Under the pieces are notes generated by a model. The model had not been told where the DNA came from and ran no database searches. It worked only from the letters and a program-made list of their open reading frames with translations. A program made the translations under genes and the position numbers. Shown here in pieces: positions 55,227-64,000 of a stretch of DNA of 64,000 nucleotides (its first letter is position 1; every line of letters begins with the position of its first letter). This DNA comes from Notospermus geniculatus (lineage: Eukaryota > Nemertea > Pilidiophora > Heteronemertea > Lineidae), in contig NMRB01000209.1 of the NCBI GenBank assembly GCA_002633025.1, forward strand, positions 388,389 through 452,388, given 5' to 3'.

Positions 55227-56287
55227 ATCCAGCTGCCTTCACAACTTAAAAAAAAAACTCGTGATAAAGCAGTGTAGGCTACATGTAGACATGAATTTAT
55301 CTTTTCGACAGCCCCCGCCATCTTGATTATTTCGTGCGTTGCCAAACCAAGACATGTGATTGGTCGTGAAAACACGAATGAGCCTACCAGACATAAGTGC
55401 GCATGCGCGTTTCCAAGAAATCTAAGATGGCGCCGGGTGTTTCGACGAAACAATAGTAGGGGCCTACATGTATTATTTTTTTAACTATGAATTATTATTA
55501 TTTCTTTCCAAGAAAGCGTGCCCCACATTTCACCTACTTCCTTCATCGGAAACCTGTATACCGTCCAACAATGTTGACGGGAAGTAAGTAAATCACTTGA
55601 AATCATTTGACTGGAATGTATTGCGCCTTTAAGGATACATATCATCAAAAATAGATAAACTCTCTTATCTACTTTTGATATCATGAAAGTACTATTTGCT
55701 AACATTGTCCAAAGCACTGCAAGCACACACCCTGTCAGATTTGAATTTTGAATGGAGGTGTCAGTGATATAATATACGTATTGGTCCTGAATATCTGCGT
55801 GGCGAGCCTCGGGTTCGCTAAAAAAGCGAAGTGAATCAAAAAGATGTGACGTTTCTCATCCAAAATGGCTGCCATGGCGACCATATTGAGTCCAAATGTC
55901 TCTTTGGCCTTCACCGAATGATTCACAAGTACCTTGGTCAAAAACAAGTTCATTTTAAGTGAAAGAAATTTGGTTGTTTGGTGCCCTGATGACATATATT
56001 TCGATATGCTGTATGAAATATCAGGAGTTCATGGTCGTTATTACTGTGGAGGCCCTATTGTTCGCCCACTTCAGACATGCGGTTCGCGACTGCGGGTGGC
56101 TTTTTGTGAGCGAAATTTTCACGCTGATCATTGGCAAATTTCTTCAGGAACGTGAAAAATGGAGGTCAATTATGTTGCGGAAAAATGTGTTTATTCTTTT
56201 CTTGATTTGGCGAGGTCATTTAGGCTTATATTACTGGTTTCTTTTTGATTGTTCGACGTAGAGAGAAAATGTATGGACGCATTCCGC

Positions 56288-56493
56288 GCTACATGGGGGA
56301 GCCTAAAGGCGCCGCTCCACGTGACAGTTTTCTATCGAAAGTTTGCTGTCAGATAGTCAATTATTGCTGTCAGACAGCAAAAATTGCTGTCATACAGTAC
56401 TGTGTGAAAGCAATTATTGCTGTCTGACAGCAATATTTGACTATCTGACAGCAAACTTTCGACAGAAAACTGTCATTTGGAGCGGCCCCTTAA
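56288..56493. repeat. Palindromic element with ACAGTTTTCTATCGAAAG arms
   Basis: About 200 bp: GCCGCTCCACGTGACAGTTT, then repeated TTGCTGTCAGACAGCAA words, with an inverse ending AAACTGTCATTTGGAGCGGC. Confidence 0.85.
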
Positions 56494-56514
56494 GTCCCAC
56501 TTTTTCCGTCCATG

Positions 56515-56680
56515 TGACGTTTGCAACACTGTTATCCACTTGAAAAAGGAGTTGTTGCAATCATCATTTCCATTATTTGGTCCTGGGACGGAAATGATGA
56601 TTGCAACACTATCAAATCCGCTGATATTTGCAGTGTTGCAAACGTCATTAATCCAAAAGGACGGAAAAAAGTGGACAAAC
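56515..56680. repeat. Inverted-repeat element with GACGTTTGCAACACTG ends
   Basis: GTGACGTTTGCAACACTGTT and GTTGCAATCATCATTTCC are inverted at 56587–56650. Outer TTTTTCCGTCC pairs with GGACGGAAAAAA. Confidence 0.8.
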
Positions 56681-56864
56681 GTGTCCAATTGGAAATGCAT
56701 TTACTATGGAAAAATCCCGTTGGTTTTTTGGAAAAGGGTGTGTAGGCCTAAAAGAAAGCTGGTGAATTCTGCGGTTTCGTTTACTGGATAGGCCTATTTC
56801 TGGTAGTCAAAAGGAAACGACGACCGGTCAGTTCATACACGTGCAGAAAAAATTAGGCCTGCTG

Positions 56865-57148
56865 CACTGAAAAACTTTTCGTCATCGAGATGACGAACTT
56901 TGGTTCGTTTTCCATCACCAAACTGAGTAGGCCTACCTATTAAATTCGTCAAAATGACAAATCCTGGTACGTCATTGCGACGAACTCTTGACGAACATAA
57001 ACAAGGGTTCAACAAAATGACGAACGTGCACTTGTCATTTTGACGAACCCTTGTTTATGTTCGTCAAAATTACGAACCTGGACTTGTCATCATTTTGACG
57101 AATTTAGATACTCAGTTTGGTGATTCTGATTAAGAAACGTTTTTCAGT
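56865..57148. repeat. Inverted-repeat element with CACTGAAAAAC ends
   Basis: CACTGAAAAACTTTTCGTCA at left, inverse AAACGTTTTTCAGTG at right. The interior has several TTCGTCAAAATGACAA words in both orientations. Confidence 0.8.
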
Positions 57149-57222
57149 GTGGGGACACGTAGGTATGGTCCAAAAAGCAAAAAGAAATACTACATACATA
57201 AAACGGATGGATATTTACTTAC

Positions 57223-57390
57223 AGTTAATTTTCAGCTTCAAGCTAATTAGTTTCGTCTCCAAGATGTCCCGTTTTAAATCGAGATTGTAATGAATGAGAA
57301 AGACCAAGAAAGAACGGTCGTGGCTCGTCAGCTCTTGACTCGCTTTTGGTCTGTTTCATTGACACGAGCCCATGCCTTCATATATAGCTA
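57223..57390 (-). promoter_or_regulatory. Candidate P450 promoter and non-coding first exon
   Basis: Minus strand: CTATATATG near 57387–57379 is a TATA-like box; about 130 bp of sequence follows, ending at ACT|GTAAGT (57223). The matching acceptor TTTACAG lies at 55090, 6 bp before the start codon. Together these make a plausible 5' UTR exon and a 2.1-kb first intron. The ACT before the donor is not the usual AG, so this is tentative. Confidence 0.4.
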
Positions 57391-57604
57391 GTTCGGAAGC
57401 TATGCGGATTTAAATAACAAAGGTGGTATGTGACAAGTATGTGAATACTAGTAGGCCCTCTGGCTCGGTCAAAATATGAGATGACAGATCGTGATGGAAC
57501 AGTGTCCCACCAGAAATAGATAACGAGCTGTATTTATGGTAAAAACGGCAGCTGTCGACCCCTGGTTATGCGGGGACGAAATTGGTATGTCGAGATTCTC
57601 AAGT

Positions 57605-57868
57605 CAGTAGCACGCCAGGCGATATCTACTCGCCACCGATCTTCTCGGCAGCCACCGCAGATTAGGCGATGTCGGCTTTTGGTAGCATCGCTGGAGAGAA
57701 GAGAGAGCTTTCGCAACCGCCCGTATCGTGTGAGTCTACCCGAACAATAGATAAACGTCGTTGGGCCTAACCGGACGGTTGCGAAAGCTCTCTAGTATTC
57801 CACGCATAGCGCACACCAGTCCTGGCGTCAACAGCCGATTTTGCTCGCTGCGATTAGATCATTATAAC
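57605..57868. repeat. Family M copy 2 with a nested hairpin
   Basis: CACGCCAGGCGATATCTACT and CAGCCACCGCAGATTAGGCG match 52923–53139, then a hairpin about 57701–57798 (AGAGAGCTTTCGCAACCG and inverse) interrupts it before GGCGTCAACAGCCGATTTTG resumes. Confidence 0.75.
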
Positions 57869-58283
57869 GGGTACATGTAGCTTTTGTGGGCACCCTGGCT
57901 ATTGCAGCTGCTTTTCTGAAGTTTTTTTGGTAGAGTGGTCTGACTTGGCACAGATGGAGAGACTTCACCTTCACCATTATAGGCCTACATCGATTCATTC
58001 ACCCGTCAACTTTTAGGACGTGAAACCATGCCTTGCCTCGGCAATATTGCAAAATCGTTGTCATCTGATCCGACAACTACCCGATCGTGGCCGGTGAACA
58101 TTCTTTTGTGATTTCATTCGGTTCCTGTCTATGGTTTTACCAGAAAATTAACTCCTTAACGAACCATCCCCATGTCCATGAATGTGTCTCAGCGGTCAGT
58201 TGAATAATATTAAGAGAATATGTCCTTAGTCTGTAGGTCACCTTTACATACATATATAGCGGTCAACTGGCATCCTTCACTCA

Positions 58284-58638
58284 TAGCAAAAAAGGTTCCA
58301 AGAGGGTTCTTTGGCCTGTCATGGAACCCTCTGCTACTAAAGGGTTCTATCTGGAACCCTAAGGAACTTTAAGGTGTTAAAACCATTTAGAGAAATTAGG
58401 GAGTGCACCTGATTTACCCTGCTCAGTTGATTTGCCAACCTTCTGTTGAAACAAACAAAATGATTTATGCATTGAACACGAAAAAGAAATCGACTACCAA
58501 AATAAAGGGGTGAGGCGGGTTCTCTCACAGGGGCAGGCAAAGAACACCCTGGGGTTCTTTAGGGTTCTAGATAGAATCCTATAGAAGAAAGGGTTCTTTG
58601 AAAGGCCAAAGAACCCTCTTGGAACCCTTTTTGCTATT
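58284..58638. repeat. Inverted-repeat element with AGCAAAAAAGGTTCCAAG ends
   Basis: GCAAAAAAGGTTCCAAGAGG then GTTCTTTGGCC; right inverse GGCCAAAGAACCCTCTTGGA then ACCCTTTTTGC. Inner GGGTTCTATCTGGAACCC pairs with GGGTTCTAGATAGAATCC. Confidence 0.85.
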
Positions 58639-58713
58639 GGAGTGTTCGTTTATAACTTTCATGGAATTTGCTAACATTGCGAACAAAAATGGGGCTTCTT
58701 GTCGTGACATATT

Positions 58714-58831
58714 AGGTCATATGAATAAAGACTAGCAAATGCTTTTACTTCAGATTTGTACAGCATTGCCTAGTGCATTCGTATTGCAAATTTCAAGTAA
58801 AAGCATGTACTAGTCTTTATTCATATGACCC
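58714..58831. repeat. Foldback element, GGGTCATATGAATAAAG family copy 2
   Basis: AGGTCATATGAATAAAGACT, then AGCAAATGCTTTTACTT with the inverse at right; partner of 28161–28279. Confidence 0.85.
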
Positions 58832-59039
58832 ATTGTCTGCACAATGTGAGGTGGAAAAGTCGCCTGATCAGGTCGTCGGGTCAGTTCTGATCTAACCATA
58901 CACCACACCTGTACATACTAGGCCTATACAGAGTGATCAAAAACTAACGCTAAAGCGTACTTCCCACCCAGAGTCAAAAGCTGCTCCATGTAGCAGTGGA
59001 CCGGATGGAGACTTCTAAAATGGACGGCAAAACTCTATG

Positions 59040-59140
59040 CCTAGGGGTGTTTTTAAAGTCGACTGACTCAACGCTGTCGACTCGTCATTCAGTCGGGTCA
59101 GTCGATTTTCCCTACCGCGTTGAGTTTATTTGCACATTTA
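59040..59140. repeat. Family J copy 3
   Basis: AGGGGTGTTTTTAAAGTCGA, CTCAACGCTGTCGACTCGTC, CCCTACCGCGTTGAG; outer ends degraded. Confidence 0.75.
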
Positions 59141-59157
59141 TTTTTTGCTCAAAGATT

Positions 59158-59515
59158 CAAAGGGCCGTATGCTGGGGTCGGTTTGGCTACGGATTCAACC
59201 GACATGTCATTCTCTCGACGGCATGAGGTGGCATTTGGCTGAATTTTTGGGCCGTATGCTAGGGTCGGACTTGAGCCAGACTTTCAGCAAAGTCCGACTT
59301 TTCTCTCAATGCTTCAAGCATGCAGAAAGTCTAACTTCAGCTTAGGCTAAAGTCCGACCCAAGCATACGGCCCATAGAAGCATTGAGAAAAGTCCGACTT
59401 TATGAAAGTCTGGCTCAAGTCCGACCCTAGCATACGGCCCAAAAATTCAGCCAAATGCCACCTCATACCGTCGAGAGAATGACAAGTCGGTTGAATCCGT
59501 AGCCAAACCTTAACT
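59158..59515. repeat. Long foldback, about 358 bp
   Basis: TTTGGCTACGGATTCAACCG to GGCATTTGGCTGAATTTTTG is inverted at 59440–59512. A second inner hairpin is built from GGGCCGTATGCTAGGGTCGG and AAAGTCCGACTTT words, so the element is a palindrome inside a palindrome. Confidence 0.85.
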
Positions 59516-60491
59516 TATGGATACTCATGTCATGTAGAACATCGTTCATGCAAAGGTGCCATTCAGTGATTTTGAAGATATGTCGAATGCAATGCTTGCA
59601 ATGTTTTTGTTGAACGTAACCTATGATATTTCACGGTCCATATACCCTGACAAGAAATTTGATGGGGAAAATATACTTGATCAGTTCTTAGAAATCGTGG
59701 CATTATTTGGAGAATTGCGATCTAACGCTTGTCATACCTGTAGGCAAAACACTCAAATGTCGGTCAGAGAACGATAGATTCTGACGTCATGCCCCCGTTC
59801 TTTTGAAATTGGCATAAAAGGCGATATATACTTCAAAGTAGTAGAGAAGAATATACTTCAGTTTGCATTCTCGACGAATTCAAAAGATTGAAACGCCCGT
59901 TAGATTACATGTACATGTACCTGTCAGAGAAGTTTTACAAGTTCCAGTCTGTAACGAAAAGATCATCGAGATTGTCTCACCTTTGACAAGGGCAAAATGA
60001 TAAAGGAATATTCCTTATGGCAGTATTCATGTTGCTTACCAGCAAGGATTTGTTTACCAGTAGGTTTTGGCTGGATGACGTGACGGCAGTGTTGGGACTG
60101 ATAAACATGTTTGTGTTAAGAAAACTGAAAAATATAGTTATGAGCGCTAAGCGGCCGTTGGTGGGCCTACTTTTAGACCACCATAAAAACCAAGGGAAGG
60201 ACGCTCTGATAAATAAAGGATTTGTTTATCGGTAGGGCTTGGCTGGATGAAATGACGACATGATAAACATGTTTGTGTTAAGAAAACTGAAAAATATGTT
60301 TATGAGCGCTAAGCGGTCATTGGCACTTTTAGACGTATAAAATCATGAAAATCAAGAGATGAAGGATATGGTAGCCAAATAAAGGAAAGTGTGTCTACAA
60401 TTGCATGCCAGCCTCTCGAGTTGTTAAAGTTTTAAGTTTGGGTTTATAGTTTGATATCAACAACGGTAGAGGTGTCATCCGACTTTACACT

Positions 60492-60710
60492 TTAAAGCAC
60501 CACGGTATTGCCACTTTCTGTCGACAGCCGGCGCCACCGTACCCGTTCTCCAATACTGTAGTTAAGCCTTTCGCCCCAGTGTTGGAGAATGTATGATTAC
60601 ACTACAATGCACGTAGTAGCATGCGTAGTTTACCAAGTCGTCAATAGAGGTCTCCCTTAACGCGGGTACGTGTAACGCAAGATTAGGAAGCAATACTGTG
60701 GTCCTTTAAC
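60492..60710. repeat. Inverted-repeat element with TTTAAAGCACCACGGTATTG ends
   Basis: Left TTTAAAGCACCACGGTATTG, right CAATACTGTGGTCCTTTAA. A diverged relative may begin at 3076 (TTAAAGGAGCACGGTATTGG). The ends resemble family A in style, but the interior is unrelated. Confidence 0.75.
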
Positions 60711-60789
60711 CCCAGTCTATCCTGATACAGAAACCTTTCAGTAACTCTGATGAGTTGCTCATTCAGCGCTACAATCTGAGCTTTTCCGA

Positions 60790-60935
60790 CCGGCACCCAT
60801 TTATAGACCTGGGTGGAGAGAGGCGAGTGAGGCAAACAGACTTGCCCAAAGTCTCACGCCCAGTGGGATTCGAACCCGGGACCCTCTGACCGCTAGTCGG
60901 AGACCCGAACCACTACACCACCGTGGCTCCCCAGT
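60790..60935 (-). mobile_element. tRNA-derived SINE, copy 2
   Basis: Minus strand A box TGGTGTAGTGG and B box GGTTCGAATCC match the pol III consensus; the tail GACTTTGGGCAAGTCTG, TTGCCTCACTCGCCTCTC, CACCCAGGTCTATAAATGGG matches copy 1 at 31000–31152. Confidence 0.85.
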
Positions 60936-61067
60936 TGTCCGAGATGAGACCGACACAAGACGATCTTGTCTGTCCCCGTGATTGAGGGGACACCTTAACC
61001 TGTAGAAATTCGCCTCAAGTGGGGCCTACCGTCTTGCGTGAAATCTTTTGTCGTGTAAAGCCACCAG

Positions 61068-61300
61068 CACACCAGGCGATATCGCGAGCGAAACTGGCGC
61101 TGGACAGCGATGCGTGGAATTCTTTCGGCAACGATCTTCGCCCCAATGTCAAACAATAGAGAGTTTTCGAAAAGCCCCCCACACGCCGACTCGAACGTCT
61201 ATCCTATTGTCCGCTGCTCTCTTTGTGGCATCCAACAATGGGAGTTTTCGCAAAGCTCCCGAAACGCCAACGCGAACGCCAAACCCATTATTAAATGCCA
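61068..61300. repeat. Family M fragment joined to family K copy 2
   Basis: CACACCAGGCGATATCGCGA and GGACAGCGATGCGTGGAAT come from family M; then AAAGCCCCCCACACGCCGAC, TCGAACGTCTATCCTATTG and GGGAGTTTTCGCAAAGCTCC come from family K. Confidence 0.7.
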
Positions 61301-62927
61301 CGATTTAAGACCGGTTCTGGATATTCAAGCCACGCCCATTCTGTATAACTTTGACCTCATGGTTCGAATCCATGAATAGAGCTGACCATGTATGATTGAC
61401 GTCTAGCCTGCCCCTGTGTGCTATGTTTACATCACAATTCGTAAGCAATGCCTGGATAACCGATGCCGAATGAGTAGGCCTACCGCACTCACTGACCGTG
61501 GGTTTTGCATAACGACTAGCACGGATACCTAGGCCCACCAGTAGGCCTACGGGTGTTATTTGTTGAACATTTCTGTGTGAATTACCCTGTTACGTCATGG
61601 TCCCGGAACGACAAAACCCAACGGAAAATTAATCAATCGCACGGTACACAGATTAAACCACAAATAGCAATCTGTTTATCCGTACTGACAACCACGAGTC
61701 ACTTTCAGCCCACCAGCACGAGTAGAAAATGTGCGCCAATGAACAACAAGGGGCCGTGGGCCTATTCACGCTGTGCTGCACGGGGGCGGTCACAGGCACT
61801 TATAATGAACCGGTCTTAAATCGATGAAAGTAGAGTATATACATATTTCTGGGGTATTTTACCCCGGGGGTCAGGACACTGTCCGTGGGTGCTTTTGGAC
61901 CTCGGAAACACCCACCACCCCTGCCCCATGCCTCAAGTCCCTGTGAGTATGGCGATGACTCCGAACACCAGGGTGTGCCAGACTTGAGCTGTAGGACAGA
62001 TGGTTAACAAATCTCGATCGGTATGTCATTATATCCATGCATACACTTTCTTGAAGTCAAGTGAGGCGCGTCGAGTTCTTAGAATAGGAAATCACGTTTT
62101 CCCCTGGGTTCTGTACGCTGTCCTGGATTTTATGGTAATTTATCGGCAGGCTAAAGAAAAACGTTGACAGCTATTAAAGCTGAACTGTCTTGAGTCTGCC
62201 CGAGTATGGCCAACCTTGGAGGAAAGCCAACGAACCATGCACATGAAGTTCGCCAATCAGAAGCTCGCTTAGATCGTGCTCATGGGATGAATCCACACTC
62301 CGATTCAAAGTACTTACTACTTACCTCATTGGTTGCTACAAAGCGAGGACGAAAACCAGACGAACCGAAAGCTCGGTGTCGGCAATTCTCTACTCGGGCC
62401 TGACATCAACCTTCTTCGTGTCGACCTATAGGCCTACGGGTCAGCTTAGCTTTAAAAAAGAACCTAGATGTGGTTTTATAGTCGAGTTCAATGAACGTGG
62501 TTTCAATGAACCGTTTAAAAATGCAAATGTATTCCTCGATTCCCGTGCCAGTCACGTATTTAGCCTAAAATCATTTTGCACACGTGGATGACCACGCGAT
62601 TAGATCACTTGCATAAATAGACTTTGCGTAACTGAACCTAAAATTTATGTGATGAGTAAATCACGACAGCAAAACATTTCATATGATATACAACATAATC
62701 ACTTGATGAAATAAAAAAAGTGTCAAACTACGATAAAAACGTGTTTTTTTGAGTGGCACTCCTAACAATTTCCATGCGTCACCGAACAGCCTTTTAAAAG
62801 TGTGAGCAAAGAATGGTGCACATATACGATATTCTACGTTGACGACCTGTAGCTACCAGTGTTTACTTTTATTTTGGTGCCTATCTTCTCCAGGAGACGG
62901 TCTCCATCGGACGACAGGAAATGGTGC

Positions 62928-63505
62928 AATCTCGTACCCATTGAGATTCGTTACGCTCGGGCCGAGGTTGTAGGCCGCTTCACTAAATCTCTGGAGACGG
63001 CTGGCTATTTCACGCCTTAAAGCTAGGCGCACATGTGCGGCAAATCTCGATGCGGTAGGGGTGTTTTTAATGTTGACTGACCCAACGCTGTCGACTCCTC
63101 ATTTATCCGACTTTAAAAACACCCCTGCCGCATCGAGATTTGCCGCACATGTGCGCCTATTGTTTTTGTAGCTTATGTGTGATCTGTCGCATCGTGCGAT
63201 TTTAGACCGGTTTTAGACGGCAGATGCATTCAAATAATTGCAGTGTACAACAAATACACACAAAAATGTCCTCAGAAAGTTTTTCATGACGGATCTGTTG
63301 TATTTATTAAGCAGGAAAAATCAAAGCACTATACTTGGAGCGCTACATAAACTTGAGGTGAAACAGTCAAAAATTAGTATATCGATAATGATATATTCAT
63401 GTGTCTTGGAAACCCCGAAGTAGTCCGTGTAGCCGTCTCCAGAGATAGCGGAGCGACCTACAACCTCGGCCCGAGCGTAACGATTCTCTGGGTACGAGAT
63501 TGGAA
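62928..63505. repeat. Inverted-repeat element with nested family J copy
   Basis: CAATCTCGTACCCATTGAGA, then TTCGTTACGCTCGGGCCGAG and GTTGTAGGCCGCT at left; the inverse at 63420–63505. A family J element sits between the arms. Confidence 0.8.
63027..63157. repeat. Family J copy 4
   Basis: GGCGCACATGTGCGGCAAAT, then CTCGATGCGGTAGGGGTG; the right end is the exact inverse. Best-preserved ends of the family in this window. Confidence 0.9.
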
Positions 63506-64000
63506 ATGGTGAAGATCGAGTGGCAGGTTTTGTGAAACCACAATTCACCACAGTCGATTTTCTATTAACACCGTTCGTCAGATATGTAGGCTATACGAAA
63601 AATTCGACTGATCACACAATGTTAGGTCAGCTTTGGAATTCACATTGAATTGACCTGGAATGCTATCGCCCCAGATTTTGGACTAACCAGGCCGACCTTA
63701 GCATGAGGTGAAGGGTATGGTAGCTCGTGTGGCCGCTTAATACCATGTCAAGATGATAGAGCACAGATGTGTTAGGAAGGATTGTCCTCATGGTAAAGTG
63801 TCCGGTGAACAAAAAAAGAAGTCGGTCCTCATGATTCCAATCTAAGTAGGACAAATATTCCAGGGGATATTCCTTCCTCTCCCACCATGCATGATTGACA
63901 GAAACCAGGTTGTTCTGCTGCTATCGTGGCCCGCCAAGTTCATTGAAATTGACTTTATTTGCAGTAGAGACGTTAAGAAAATGAAGATAAAGGTAAACGA

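Larger units (their letters stand above)
57391..64000. other. Intergenic, repeats only
   Basis: No coding exon was found. Elements are listed separately. Segments 57870–58280, 59520–60490 and 61310–62900 show nothing I can name, apart from a short local duplication around 60040–60150 and 60215–60320 (TAAACATGTTTGTGTTAAGA, AGCGCTAAGCGG). Confidence 0.6.

Noticed and set aside
63961-63993. Possible short exon at the window end (TTTGCAG ... AAAG|GTAAAC)
   Set aside because: Only 28 bp, no homology, a TAG in one frame, and it runs off the window.

Overview
This window is animal nuclear DNA. Genes are split into many short coding exons with GT–AG introns (one GC–AG), exon order follows known metazoan proteins, and most of the remainder is non-autonomous mobile DNA. 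The assembly has two runs of N (3704–4025 and 40165–40630) and single Ns at 12905, 18186, 44654 and 47162. The gene set (PIPOX, GLOD4, ASPHD2-like, a CYP2-clan P450), frequent TACATGTA and TAGGCCTA words, and tRNA-derived SINEs point to a marine invertebrate, perhaps an invertebrate deuterostome. That placement is inference; no species can be named from the sequence.

Layout. 1–9187: intergenic, repeats, one weak candidate exon. 9188–10986 (minus): ASPHD2-like membrane-anchored dioxygenase, two coding exons. 11962–18464 (plus): a six-exon gene for an unrecognised cysteine-rich protein of about 289 residues ending in a PPxY motif; it is head-to-head with the ASPHD2-like gene. 18465–28880: intergenic, stacked inverted-repeat elements. 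28881–39264 (minus): complete eight-exon peroxisomal sarcosine oxidase (PIPOX), 385 residues, C-terminal PKL. 39471–46233 (plus): GLOD4, nine exons visible, one missing and probably inside the second N run. PIPOX and GLOD4 start codons lie 206 bp apart, so they probably share a promoter. 46508–47840: large minisatellite. 49634–55083 (minus): seven-coding-exon cytochrome P450 of 508 residues; its terminal heme-binding exon is present twice because of a 558-bp tandem duplication. 57360–64000: repeats only.

The genes are not an operon. PIPOX oxidises sarcosine in peroxisomes with covalent FAD and makes formaldehyde and peroxide; GLOD4 belongs to the vicinal-oxygen-chelate/glyoxalase family. Shared control from one promoter would be sensible but is not shown. 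The P450 is a separate ER oxidase of unknown substrate.

Mobile DNA is the most unusual content. More than thirty inverted-repeat elements were found, several with two to four copies in the window, some nested, some with readable target duplications, and one insertion with its empty site preserved in the duplicated segment. No transposase or reverse transcriptase reading frame was found. Coordinates of repeats are by eye and may be off by a few bases. I did not find a new multi-gene system; the best candidates for novelty are the PPxY/cysteine-rich gene, the exon duplication with its filled/empty insertion site, the CRE cluster, and two foldback families that share a core but not arms.
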